Below, one piece after another: positions 16,175 to 24,778 of a stretch of DNA of 64,000 nt (its first letter is position 1; each line of letters begins with the position of its first letter). The translations under genes were made by a program, and so were the position numbers. The notes below the pieces were generated by a model. That model ran no database searches. It saw only the letters and a list, made by a program, of their open reading frames with translations, and was not told the DNA's origin. Source of the stretch: an uncultured Oscillospiraceae bacterium. Its GTDB lineage: Bacteria; Bacillota; Clostridia; Oscillospirales; Ruminococcaceae. The stretch spans positions 1 through 64,000 of the forward strand of contig CAJUSD010000003.1 in the NCBI GenBank assembly GCA_910589145.1, read 5' to 3'.

Positions 16175-18808
16175 TTATTTCAAAAAATCTCCAACAACCT
16201 GGGGAGCCTTGTCGATTGCCTCATCCAGCTTGTTAATATCTCCCACGCCGCCCATGGCGCTGTCAGGCCGTCCGCCGCCAGAGGCGCCTGTCAGCCCGGA
16301 CACCAGCTTGACAATTTTCCCGGCGTGGGCTCCAGCCTTCACTGCGTCTGCGCCGCAGACCACCAGAATATTCCCCTTGTCCTCATTGACTCCGCCCAAT
16401 ACTGCAATGATCTTAGAGGAACTTTCCTTAATACGGTCGCCCATCATCCGCAGGGTGTCCGGTTTCATGTTGTTGACCCGAACCGCCGCAACAGATAAGC
16501 CTTTGACCTCCACAGCATTCCCAAGCAGACTTTCAACATTTGCATTGGCAATCCGTGAATTCAGGGTGTCGATCTCCCTGTCCTTTGCCTTCATTTCAGC
16601 CATCACAGCAGCGGAACGAGCGGGAAGCTCCTCCAAGTTGCCGGATTTCAGGTTTTCGGCAATGCTTCCCAGCAGCGCGTCTTTGTGATCCAGCAGAGCC
16701 ATTACGCCGGAGCCGGTTACGCCTTCAATTCTGCGCACGCCGGAAGCAACCGACGATTCCGAAACAATGCGGAACAACCCAATATGGGAAGTATTCTTTA
16801 CATGGGTGCCCCCGCAGAACTCAACAGACTTGTCCTCCACCTTGACTACCCGGACAACATCTCCATACTTTTCCCCGAACAGCGCCATAGCTCCTAGCTT
16901 TTTGGCTTCTTCCAGGGCCATTTCCTGAACAGTTACATCGTAAGCGTCCAAAACCAGCTCGTTGACCATTGCTTCTACCTTTGCCAGTTCTTCCTTGGTG
17001 ACAGCAGAGAAATGGGAGAAGTCAAACCGCAGCCGTTCATTGTCTACATAGGAGCCTGCCTGATGGACATGGGTTCCTAAAACCGCCCTTAAAGCGGATT
17101 GGAGCAGATGGGAAGCTGTGTGGTTTCTCATAATGGCATGGCGGCGTTTTTTGTCTACACATGCATTGACGGTATCGCCCTTAGAGAGCATCCCGGCATC
17201 CATTTGCCCAATGTGCATAAACAGCCCTGTATTAGATTTTTTGCAGTCAGTTACATTGAAAACCGTTTCGCCAACCTTCAAAACGCCCTGGTCGCCAATT
17301 TGTCCGCCCATTTCCGCATAGAAGGGGGTTTGTGTGAGGATAATTGCTGCATTGTCGCCGTCACTGATATTGTCCACAAGCTGTCCATCCCTGACAATCG
17401 CCAAAATTTCCGCCTTATCTTCCATCTTTTCATAGCCGGTAAAGCAGTTTTCCACATTGGAAAATTCAGCCAGAACATCCTCAGCCCATCCCACGCTGCC
17501 AAGGTCAGCGGCATTGCTGCGGGCAGTATCCCGCTGTTTCTTCATACATTTTTCAAATTCTTCCATATCTATGGCAATTCCCCGCTCCTCCGCAATCTCG
17601 GAAGTCAGGTCTATGGGGAATCCAAAGGTATCATACAGCCGGAACGCCTCGCCGCCATCCAGAACCTTTTTCCCTTCGGAATCCAGCTTGTCAAGCAGGC
17701 TGTTTAAAGTCTCCATACCCTGGTCGATGGTGCGGGCAAAGCGTTCTTCCTCTACCTGGATCATCTTGACAATATACTCTTTCTTTTCGGTCAGTTCAGG
17801 GTAAGCGTTGGCGTTTTCCTTAATGACCGTCTCGCAGACTTTATATAGGAAAGGTTCACGGATGCCCAGCAGACGCCCATGGCGCGCTGCCCGGCGGAGC
17901 AGACGTTTCAGGACATAGCCACGGCCCTCGTTCTTGGGAACAACGCCGTCGCCTATCATAAAGGTGGTACTGCGGATATGGTCGGTGATCACCCTCAGAG
18001 AAATGTCGTTCTTTTCATCCTTTTTATAGGCCACACCCGCGATCTGGGAAACATGCTTCATAATATTCTGTATAGTATCCACTTCAAAGAGGTTGTCCAC
18101 ATCCTGCATAATGCAGGCAAGACGCTCTAATCCCATACCGGTATCAATGTTGGGGTGCTCCAGGGGGGCATAGTTCCCCTCGCCGTCAGAATTGAACTGG
18201 GTAAAGACCAGATTCCAGATTTCAATATACCGGTCGCAGTCACAGCCGGGTCCGCAGTCAGATTTGCCGCAGCCGTATTTTTCACCCCGATCATAGAAAA
18301 TCTCAGAGTCGGGACCGCAGGGACCGCTGCCGATCTCCCAGAAATTATCCTCCAGCCGGACAATGTGGGAGGGATCCATCCCCACTTCATCGGTCCAGAA
18401 ATGAAAAGCCTCATCATCCTTAGGGTAGATAGTAGCATACAGCTTTTCAGCGGGGATCTCCATCACTTTGGTGAGAAATTCCCATGCCCACGGGATAGCA
18501 TCTTTTTTGAAGTAATCGCCAAAGGAAAAGTTTCCCAGCATTTCAAAATAGGTGCCATGGCGGGAGGTCTTCCCAACGCTTTCAATATCGGGGGTTCTGA
18601 TACATTTCTGACAGGTAGTGACCCTGGTTCTTGGCGGAACCACCTGGCCGGTAAAGTATTTCTTCATAGGGGCCATACCGGAGTTAATCAGCAGGAGGGA
18701 ATTGTCGTCCTGCGGGATAAGGGGATAACTGTTCAAACGAAGATGGCCTTTCGATTCAAAGAATGAAAGGTACTTTTCGCGGATTTCATTAAGACCTGTC
18801 CATTTCAT
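16175..18808 (-). CDS. alaS: Alanyl-tRNA synthetase
   Basis: An 877-residue class II synthetase that charges tRNA-Ala and edits mischarged serine or glycine. The N-terminus reads MKWTGLNEIREKYLSFFESK; motif 2 lies near GNFSFGDYFKKDAI; the signature MHWTDEVG-like and GPCGPDSEIFYDRG stretches follow. The editing domain holds HTASHLLQSALR (the HxxxH zinc motif) and the partner C-x3-H motif FCGGTHVKNT. The C-terminal C-Ala domain ends with GGGRPDSAMGG. The length is canonical. The frame is open for 11 more codons, but the ATG at 18808 follows AAAGGATG. A T-box leader upstream of the preceding small gene likely controls it. Confidence 0.97.
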   Translation of the reverse strand: MKWTGLNEIREKYLSFFESKGHLRLNSYPLIPQDDNSLLLINSGMAPMKKYFTGQVVPPRTRVTTCQKCIRTPDIESVGKTSRHGTYFEMLGNFSFGDYFKKDAIPWAWEFLTKVMEIPAEKLYATIYPKDDEAFHFWTDEVGMDPSHIVRLEDNFWEIGSGPCGPDSEIFYDRGEKYGCGKSDCGPGCDCDRYIEIWNLVFTQFNSDGEGNYAPLEHPNIDTGMGLERLACIMQDVDNLFEVDTIQNIMKHVSQIAGVAYKKDEKNDISLRVITDHIRSTTFMIGDGVVPKNEGRGYVLKRLLRRAARHGRLLGIREPFLYKVCETVIKENANAYPELTEKKEYIVKMIQVEEERFARTIDQGMETLNSLLDKLDSEGKKVLDGGEAFRLYDTFGFPIDLTSEIAEERGIAIDMEEFEKCMKKQRDTARSNAADLGSVGWAEDVLAEFSNVENCFTGYEKMEDKAEILAIVRDGQLVDNISDGDNAAIILTQTPFYAEMGGQIGDQGVLKVGETVFNVTDCKKSNTGLFMHIGQMDAGMLSKGDTVNACVDKKRRHAIMRNHTASHLLQSALRAVLGTHVHQAGSYVDNERLRFDFSHFSAVTKEELAKVEAMVNELVLDAYDVTVQEMALEEAKKLGAMALFGEKYGDVVRVVKVEDKSVEFCGGTHVKNTSHIGLFRIVSESSVASGVRRIEGVTGSGVMALLDHKDALLGSIAENLKSGNLEELPARSAAVMAEMKAKDREIDTLNSRIANANVESLLGNAVEVKGLSVAAVRVNNMKPDTLRMMGDRIKESSSKIIAVLGGVNEDKGNILVVCGADAVKAGAHAGKIVKLVSGLTGASGGGRPDSAMGGVGDINKLDEAIDKAPQVVGDFLK

Positions 18809-18847
18809 GGGTATAACATCCTTTCTGTTTTTATCTATCATTCAAAT

Positions 18848-19231
18848 TTAATCAGGCTCAATACATAGGAAAGTACTGCGAAGGCCGCCGTCCCTGCGCA
18901 AGAACATCAACTGCAAAACCAAATCGGCCATTTCCCCACCATTGCCGGTCATATCATAATCCACTGTGCATCCCCGGCCGTCAGTATATTCATATATATG
19001 CAGCTGATGGTATTCATAGGCAGGATGGAAATTGCAGGGTGTACCGTATTCATCGAAGGATTCCAGCTCCTTGGCTTCCAGGTTAAGATCCATGATTTCC
19101 CCGATCTCCTCGATATCAGCCCATTCCATCTCGTCCACACAGGAGGGCAGGTCCTCGTATTTCCTTTCATGGAGGGCATGGAGGATATCTTTTACAACTT
19201 TGGTGATCTGTTCCATTTCTGGTTCGGTCAT
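18848..19231 (-). CDS. Small acidic hypothetical protein in the alaS operon
   Basis: A 127-residue soluble protein, not confidently recognised. It begins MTEPEMEQITKVVKDILHAL and has an Asp/Glu-rich middle (EMEWADIEEIGEIMDLNLE) and a beta-rich end (YHQLHIYEYTDGRGCTVDYD, STFLCIEPD). The shape suggests a compact alpha/beta protein of the kind annotated as DUF7668-like, with low certainty. It lies between the T-box leader and alaS, 39 nt before the alaS start, so it should be induced together with alaS when alanyl-tRNA is low. The ATG at 19231 follows AAAGGGG; the frame further upstream overlaps the T-box and is rejected. Confidence 0.7.
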   Translation of the reverse strand: MTEPEMEQITKVVKDILHALHERKYEDLPSCVDEMEWADIEEIGEIMDLNLEAKELESFDEYGTPCNFHPAYEYHQLHIYEYTDGRGCTVDYDMTGNGGEMADLVLQLMFLRRDGGLRSTFLCIEPD

Positions 19232-19253
19232 AACACTACCCCTTTCAGCAAAT

Positions 19254-19500
19254 AAAAAAGACCCCCGCCCACCGAATGTTGGGACGAAGGTCCGGAAAAA
19301 CCGGCAACTCGTGGTACCACCCAATTTCACGCTTTCCGATCTGGAAAACGCCTTTGAGACGCTTTTAACGCAAGCAGTACGGTGCGGATTAGGCACAGCT
19401 TCGGAGATGGCATAGGATAACAGTGTACAAGGGCTTTCAGCAAACGCCCCCTCTCTGTGGAACACAGGAAATCCCTTTTTCCCTTCACAGCTATTTTATA
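19254..19500 (-). promoter_or_regulatory. T-box riboswitch leader of the alaS operon
   Basis: On the minus strand the T-box core GGGTGGTACCACG is present (about 19308-19320). It is preceded by a long structured Stem I region with AGAGAG near its base and followed by the terminator hairpin GACCTTCGTCCC...GGGCGGGGGTC and T6 (19254-19293). A GCU triplet in CGAAGCUGUGCC (19397-19399) is a plausible alanine specifier. Binding of uncharged tRNA-Ala would favour the antiterminator and raise expression of the small protein and alaS. Confidence 0.92.
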
Positions 19501-19509
19501 AACAAAATT

Positions 19510-19538
19510 ATTATATCCATTCTTCCTTAGTATGTCAA
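19510..19538 (-). promoter_or_regulatory. Consensus sigma-A promoter of the T-box/alaS operon
   Basis: TTGACA (19533-19538) and TATAAT (19510-19515), both perfect, are separated by 17 bp on the minus strand. The predicted start near 19502 sits at the 5' edge of the T-box. Confidence 0.85.
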
Positions 19539-19594
19539 CCGATTGGACAAAATAAAGTAGGGGCAGCTTCATATCTGACGGTTTCAGAAGGCTT

Positions 19595-20929
19595 TTACTG
19601 ATAATGATACTGTTTTCGATATTTTATAAACATAAATGCAGACAATGCCAAAGCCATTAATTCCGCCGCTGGTGTAGCCAGCCAAATACCATTCACCCCC
19701 ATAACAGCAGGAAGCGTCAGCATTGTAATCAACATAAACACAAAGGAACGCGAAAATGCAAGTACCGCTGAAACTACCCCGTTAGACAATGCAGTAAACA
19801 TCCCGCTTGCAAAAATATTAAAGCCGATAAAAAACAATGCTGAAGTACAGATATGGTTTCCTGTAACGGCAAGCGTATAAACTGGATTATCAGGGTGTGT
19901 AAAGACGCCCACCAGTGACTTAGTTGCCATAAAGGACATAATTACAGTAGTAACAGAAATAATTGCAATAACCTTTAAGCTGATAGAGATCAGCTTTTTT
20001 AATTTAACATGGTTTTCCGCCCCGCAGTAATAGCTTATCATAGGAGCAACACCATAAGAATAGCCTGTATAAAGCGAACTTGCAAACATCAGAACATACA
20101 TAATAATGGTAACAGCAGCAACACCATCCTCGCCAACATAACGGAGCATTGTCCAGTTAAACATCATTGTAATGATTCCTGTAACCAATGCAGCAGCCAT
20201 TTCAGAGCATCCGTTTGCAGCAGCATTTGCTAAAACCCGAAAACGGAAAAAAGGTTTTGTAAAGTGCAAAAGATTCTTTTTTCTGCTGAAAACGAATACT
20301 CCAACAATGGCTGTTACAGAGTAGCCCAAACCTGTAGCAATAGCAGCACCGCCAATTCCCATATGGAAAACAGCAATTAGTACATAGTCCAATATGATAT
20401 TTAAAACGCCGCCAGCTACAGAGCAGATAAGGGAAAGTGCTGCTTTTTCGGAAGCAATCATATAAAGGGTAAAATTATTCATTAGAAGAATAGGAATTGT
20501 AAAGAGAAGATAACGGCTTAAATATTCCGTACAATAGCCAAGCACATCCGCAGAAAGGCCCGTACTGCTAAAAACATGATCCATGGCCATATATCCAAGA
20601 AGACACATAACCAAACCAACTATAACGTTGACCAAAATTAGAAAGGTAAAATCTTCTCTGGCTTCTTGCGGCTTCTGCTCACCCATTTTTTTCATAATTA
20701 CAGCGCTGCCGCCTGTAGCCAGCATGGTGGAAACTGCTGTTACAAGTTGTATCACCGGAGCAGTCAGATTAATAGCAGACAGGGCATCTGTGCCAATCAA
20801 ATTTGATACAAACAGCCCATCTACCATAGTATAAAAGGACATAAAGACTGACATTGCAATTGTGGGGACGGCAAAGGCCATGATGTTTTTCAGGGAAACA
20901 GGTTTATCATAAGCGTTTTGCTTTACCAT
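19595..20929 (-). CDS. MATE-family multidrug/sodium antiporter (MerR-controlled)
   Basis: A 444-residue integral membrane protein with about twelve hydrophobic segments in two repeats, each opening with the MATE pattern (IMAFAVPTIAMSVFMSFYTM; FVSNLIGTDALSAINLTAP; later NAAANGCSEMAAALVTGI). Family members export cationic drugs or metabolites using Na+ or H+ gradients. ATG with CAGGAGGAATTTTTT upstream. Its promoter has the distorted 19-bp spacer used by MerR-type activators and lies in the divergent gap shared with the MerR gene, so drug-induced expression through that regulator is likely. The substrate is unknown. Confidence 0.93.
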   Translation of the reverse strand: MVKQNAYDKPVSLKNIMAFAVPTIAMSVFMSFYTMVDGLFVSNLIGTDALSAINLTAPVIQLVTAVSTMLATGGSAVIMKKMGEQKPQEAREDFTFLILVNVIVGLVMCLLGYMAMDHVFSSTGLSADVLGYCTEYLSRYLLFTIPILLMNNFTLYMIASEKAALSLICSVAGGVLNIILDYVLIAVFHMGIGGAAIATGLGYSVTAIVGVFVFSRKKNLLHFTKPFFRFRVLANAAANGCSEMAAALVTGIITMMFNWTMLRYVGEDGVAAVTIIMYVLMFASSLYTGYSYGVAPMISYYCGAENHVKLKKLISISLKVIAIISVTTVIMSFMATKSLVGVFTHPDNPVYTLAVTGNHICTSALFFIGFNIFASGMFTALSNGVVSAVLAFSRSFVFMLITMLTLPAVMGVNGIWLATPAAELMALALSAFMFIKYRKQYHYQ

Positions 20930-20973
20930 AAAAAATTCCTCCTGTATACTTGTTTTTGTTGCCTCTGTATCAT

Positions 20974-21004
20974 ATCATAAAGGATACAGTAACTGTACAG
21001 TCAA
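20974..21004 (-). promoter_or_regulatory. MerR-type promoter with 19-bp spacer and operator dyad
   Basis: On the minus strand -35 TTGACT (20999-21004) and -10 TATGAT (20974-20979) are separated by 19 bp, the overlong spacing that MerR-family activators correct by DNA distortion. The dyad TACAGT-a-ACTGTA (20985-20997) sits inside the spacer. It drives the MATE gene at 20929 and overlaps the upstream region of the MerR gene, giving scope for autoregulation. Confidence 0.88.
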
Positions 21005-21018
21005 GAGGAGATTTAAAA

Positions 21019-21891
21019 ATGGACGAAAAAAATAAACTGCTTACAATAGGACAGTTTGCAGCACTGCATGGTATAAATAAAAAAACTTTAATGTGGTATG
21101 ATGAGATAGGCCTGTTTCAGCCAGCTGTAGTCCATTCTGAAAATGGATACCGATACTACAGCTATTATCAAAGTTCCATCTTAGAAACAATCCTGCTTCT
21201 GCGCGAGCTGAACGTATCTGTCAATGAAATCCAAGCTTTTATGAAAAATCGTTCTGCCGCCAGCCTGGAACAGCTTTTGGATGAGAAAATACAGGATGTG
21301 GAGCGTGAGATTCTTCATTTAAAGGCTGTGCGGAAAACCCTGGAAAACCATCGCCAGAATATGCTGACGCTGTTGACAATGGATTTAACAGAAATCAGCG
21401 TTGTTGAAAAAAAGGAGTGCTGCCTGGTAACTGTAGATATTGATGAAACGGTTTCTTTTGACAAACAGGTGGAAATGATTACCGCAGAAACCAAAAAGCA
21501 CCAGCTCCGCCGCCTGCATGATGCTTCTTATGGAACGATGATTTCTGTTAAAAGCTTATACAGTGGAAATTTTGACGACTATTCCAAACTTTTTATTGAA
21601 ATCCCTTATCCCATAAGAAAAACCGGACTGCATATACAGCCTAGAGGAAAATATGTAAGGGCTTTTTATAAGGGCCCCTGGGACGATATTTCTCTGTACT
21701 ATCAAAAAATATTCAGCTATGCAGAACAGCAAAACTTTATTTTATCTGGCTATTCCTATGAAATGATTATTAATGAAAACGTAATTAACCAGATTGAAGA
21801 TTCCATTGTTCAAATAGAAATTCCCATCAAATCAGAGCAGCCTTTTTTATTACCACTTGATGAATGGAAAAAGCCTGATATAATGTTATAA
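21019..21891 (+). CDS. MerR-family multidrug-type regulator with GyrI-like effector domain
   Basis: A 290-residue protein. The N-terminal winged helix reads LTIGQFAALHGINKKTLMWYDEIGLFQPA, with GYRYYSYYQSSIL following (MerR signature). A dimerising coiled coil (residues about 85-120, LEQLLDEKIQDVEREILHLK) leads to a C-terminal ligand-binding region of the BmrR/GyrI type (YPIRKTGLHIQPRGKYVRAF). The layout is BmrR-like, so a lipophilic-cation effector is plausible. The frame opens at 20950, but ATG 21019 after AAGAGGAG is the start. It lies divergent from one MATE gene and 34 nt upstream of another. Confidence 0.9.
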   Translation: MDEKNKLLTIGQFAALHGINKKTLMWYDEIGLFQPAVVHSENGYRYYSYYQSSILETILLLRELNVSVNEIQAFMKNRSAASLEQLLDEKIQDVEREILHLKAVRKTLENHRQNMLTLLTMDLTEISVVEKKECCLVTVDIDETVSFDKQVEMITAETKKHQLRRLHDASYGTMISVKSLYSGNFDDYSKLFIEIPYPIRKTGLHIQPRGKYVRAFYKGPWDDISLYYQKIFSYAEQQNFILSGYSYEMIINENVINQIEDSIVQIEIPIKSEQPFLLPLDEWKKPDIML

Positions 21892-21925
21892 AAAGTGCTT
21901 TTGACGGAAAGGCGGCTAATAAAAA

Positions 21926-23260
21926 ATGGTTAAAGATTTGACAAAGGGAAGTATTCCAAAGCATTTAATTGCTTTTGCAGTTCCTATTGTATTAGGGAAT
22001 TTATTCCAGCTAACCTATAACGCAGTAGATTCCATTGTAGTAGGCAAATTTGCAGGCCAGGGAGCTTTGGCGGCAGTTGGAACGGCAAACCCTGTTATGA
22101 ACATTGTTATTTTAGGCGTAACAGGGATTTGTATTGGAGCGTCAGTTTTAATGAGCCAGTTTTTTGGGGCTGGGGATGAGGAAAAATTAAAAAAAGAGGT
22201 TTCCACCACGCTGGTTTTTGGCGGGATTTTTTCCATAGCGATGGTTATTTTTGGATTGCTGTTTTCTAAAATGATTCTCCGCCTGATGAAAACCCCTGAT
22301 GAAATTCTTGATATTGCGGGGATATATCTGCGGATTATATTTCTGGGTATGCCGTTTACCTATTTGTACAATGCGATGGCCTCCGCCATGCGCAGCGTTG
22401 GGGATTCTAAAACACCGATCCAGTTTCTGGCTGCCTCCTCAGTGCTGAATATTTTTCTGGATTTTCTCTTTGTTGCCATATTCCACTGGTCAGCAGTAGG
22501 AGCAGGCATTGCGACTGTATTGTCTCAAGCGGTTTCCGCTTTGTTGTGCGTCTGGTATGTTTACCGAAAGGTTCCCCTGCTCCAGCTTCGTCCTTCAGAC
22601 CTTAAAATGGATAAAGAACTTTTAAAGCTTACCCTACAGCAAGGTTCTATTACTGCTTTGCAGCAATCCTGCCAGCCAATTGGGAAATTACTGATCCAAG
22701 GTAAAATAAATACTTTAGGGGTCAGCGCTATGGCGGCTTTTAATGCTGTCAACCGTGTGGATGATTTTGCCTTTACACCGGAACAGAGCATTTCCCATGC
22801 AATGATGACCTTTATTGCTCAAAACCGGGGGGCAAACCAAAAGGAACGAGTGAAAAAGGGGTTTCGTGACGGTTTAATTGTTGAATTCGGCTATTGGGTT
22901 ATAATCTGTACTGTAATCCTGCTATTCCGCCGGCCTATCATGAGCTTGTTTTCCTCTGGGGAGGATTTTGATATGCTGGAATTAGGGGTAAGTTATCTTG
23001 GGCTTATGGCCTTCTTTTACCTTCTTCCAGCATTTACCAATGGTGTTCAGGGATTTTTCCGGGGTATGGGGAACATGAAAATCACCTTGATTTCTACCAT
23101 CATTCAGATTTCTGTCCGTGTCATATTTGTATATATCCTGGTTCCTTCTTTGGGAATTACTGGGGTTGCCTTTGCAAGTTTCATTGGATGGGTTTGTATG
23201 CTTGCTGCTGAGATCCCCTATTATTTTGCATATATGAAAAAACAGGAAAAACAATTTTAA
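21926..23260 (+). CDS. MATE-family efflux transporter, second copy
   Basis: A 444-residue integral membrane protein with about twelve hydrophobic segments. The MATE signatures are clear: LIAFAVPIVLGNLFQLTYNAV, DSIVVGKFAGQGALAAVGTA, GMPFTYLYNAMASAMRSVGD and NGVQGFFRGMGNMK. It is related to but clearly different from the MATE protein at 19595, so it is not a recent duplicate. It lies 34 nt after the MerR gene with GGAAAGGCGG upstream and is probably translated from the regulator's transcript. A terminator follows at once. Export substrate unknown. Confidence 0.93.
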   Translation: MVKDLTKGSIPKHLIAFAVPIVLGNLFQLTYNAVDSIVVGKFAGQGALAAVGTANPVMNIVILGVTGICIGASVLMSQFFGAGDEEKLKKEVSTTLVFGGIFSIAMVIFGLLFSKMILRLMKTPDEILDIAGIYLRIIFLGMPFTYLYNAMASAMRSVGDSKTPIQFLAASSVLNIFLDFLFVAIFHWSAVGAGIATVLSQAVSALLCVWYVYRKVPLLQLRPSDLKMDKELLKLTLQQGSITALQQSCQPIGKLLIQGKINTLGVSAMAAFNAVNRVDDFAFTPEQSISHAMMTFIAQNRGANQKERVKKGFRDGLIVEFGYWVIICTVILLFRRPIMSLFSSGEDFDMLELGVSYLGLMAFFYLLPAFTNGVQGFFRGMGNMKITLISTIIQISVRVIFVYILVPSLGITGVAFASFIGWVCMLAAEIPYYFAYMKKQEKQF

Positions 23261-23267
23261 ATTTTTT

Positions 23268-23296
23268 ATGTCCATGTGGGTTCCCTACATGGACAT
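23268..23296 (+). terminator. Terminator after the MerR-MATE operon
   Basis: A 10-bp perfect stem ATGTCCATGT with a 9-nt loop, 8 nt after the stop codon, followed by TTTTAT. Confidence 0.85.
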
Positions 23297-23476
23297 TTTA
23301 TCTGCGGAAATTTCCCAAAATAATTTTATAGCTAAACTACACAAAAAACATTTGCAAATTCGACGAAAAGTTTATATAATTATAATAAGGTTATAAAGGC
23401 ACCTTTCTCTTCCTTTTAACTTTATTCTTTTAAATTTTAAAATGTTTTACAATCATATCTTGAAAGGATTACACTT

Positions 23477-23944
23477 ATGATTGATGAAATCGATCTGAAA
23501 CTTCTCTCCCTGCTTCACCAAAATGCCCGCTATTCCCTGAAACAACTGGCTCAGGAAGTTTTTTTATCCTCTCCGGCAGTATCTTCCAGGATTGAACGTA
23601 TGGAAAAAATGGGGATTATTTCTGGATACCAAGTTACTGTCAACCATCAGAAACTAGGATACCATATTACCGCTTTCATTAACCTGGCCATGGATCCCAG
23701 CCAAAAAACTGTTTTTTATCCCTTTATTAAATCTTGTCCAAATGTCATTGAATGTAATTGTGTAACCGGCAGTTATTCTATGTTGATTAAAGTGGTTTCT
23801 CACAGTACAGAGGAACTAGATGAATTTATTGGGGAACTGCAAAAGTTCGGAAATACGAAAACCCAAATTGTCTTTTCTACGGTTGTCCCCTATCGTGGAA
23901 TCGTGTTGGGGGAACTTCCGGCCTCTGACGAACAGAAAACCTGA
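23477..23944 (+). CDS. Lrp/AsnC-family transcriptional regulator
   Basis: A 155-residue protein. The N-terminal HTH is IDEIDLKLLSLLHQNARYSL, then KQLAQEVFLSSPAVSSRIERM and GIISGYQVTVNH, the standard Lrp opening. The C-terminal RAM/AsnC ligand domain follows (PNVIECNCVTGSYSMLIKVV, STEELDEFIGEL). These proteins respond to amino acids. It sits 73 nt upstream of the serine dehydratase genes in the same direction, so regulation of serine breakdown is a reasonable inference. Start supported by GAAAGGATTACACTT. Confidence 0.93.
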   Translation: MIDEIDLKLLSLLHQNARYSLKQLAQEVFLSSPAVSSRIERMEKMGIISGYQVTVNHQKLGYHITAFINLAMDPSQKTVFYPFIKSCPNVIECNCVTGSYSMLIKVVSHSTEELDEFIGELQKFGNTKTQIVFSTVVPYRGIVLGELPASDEQKT

Positions 23945-24017
23945 TATGTGGGCTTCTTCTCCGCTTTTAGGTTATGCGAACTTTATTCCATTGAATTTAT
24001 GTAAGGAGCAGCATAAA

Positions 24018-24728
24018 ATGACTACAACATATCTCACTGGAAATTATAATGCTTTTGATATTACAGGGCCAATTATGGTAGGACCGTCAAGTTCCCACAC
24101 AGCAGGAGCCGCCAAGCTGGGAAAAATGGCACGTGTTCTTGCACATAATAATGTACAATCCGTTATTTTCCAGCTTTATGGTTCTTTTGCCCAAACCTAT
24201 AAAGGCCATGGAACAGACAAAGCGCTTCTGGCGGGAATCCTGGGGTTTGAACCTTGGGACGAACGTCTCAGGGAATCTTTCCGCCTGGCTGAAACCATGG
24301 GGGTAGACTATACCTTCCAGCCCATTACAGAACCTACGGAAAAGGGCTGGGAAAATATTCACCCCAACACAGTCCGATTCCTGATAACCACCTGTAATGG
24401 AGAACAGTTTGATATTGTCGGATGTTCCATAGGAGGCGGAAAAGTCCGAATTGTTGGCCTTAACGGAATATCAGTTCACTTTACCGGGGAAAGTCCAATT
24501 CTTGTCACCCGGCACCTTGACAATCCGGGTATTATCGCTGGTATAGCATCCCTGCTTTACCAGGAGCGTATCAATATCGGCAATATGCGGGTCAGCCGTG
24601 AACGTCATAGCGAGACTGCTAATATGTATTTGGAAATTGACAGCGATGTTCCCGAAAACATTGTGGAGAAAATTCAGCAGATCCCCGGTATGTTAAGCGT
24701 TATCCTTCTTCAAAGGGAGGAAAAATAG
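24018..24728 (+). CDS. sdaAB: L-serine dehydratase, iron-sulfur-dependent, beta subunit
   Basis: A 236-residue subunit. The N-terminal serine-dehydratase beta domain shows ITGPIMVGPSSSHTAGAAKLGK, the conserved signature. The C-terminal ACT domain begins around SPILVTRHLDNPGIIAGIASLL and ends with the IGNMRVSRE segment. With the alpha subunit encoded downstream it deaminates L-serine to pyruvate and ammonia using an oxygen-sensitive [4Fe-4S] cluster. The frame is open from 23820 across the end of the Lrp gene, but the ATG at 24018 follows AAGGAGCAGC. Operon with sdaAA, 50 nt downstream. Confidence 0.96.
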   Translation: MTTTYLTGNYNAFDITGPIMVGPSSSHTAGAAKLGKMARVLAHNNVQSVIFQLYGSFAQTYKGHGTDKALLAGILGFEPWDERLRESFRLAETMGVDYTFQPITEPTEKGWENIHPNTVRFLITTCNGEQFDIVGCSIGGGKVRIVGLNGISVHFTGESPILVTRHLDNPGIIAGIASLLYQERINIGNMRVSRERHSETANMYLEIDSDVPENIVEKIQQIPGMLSVILLQREEK

Positions 24729-24778
24729 CTTCATCTTACAGCAAACTGATAACAAATGAAGGAAAAGGTGAATAATCA

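Noticed and set aside
15945..16688. 247-codon plus-strand frame overlapping alaS
   Set aside because: Mostly antisense to alaS, with composition typical of a shadow frame.
19232..19465. N-terminal extension of the small gene before alaS
   Set aside because: The extension would be translated from the T-box and its terminator; the ATG at 19231 with AAAGGGG is the credible start.
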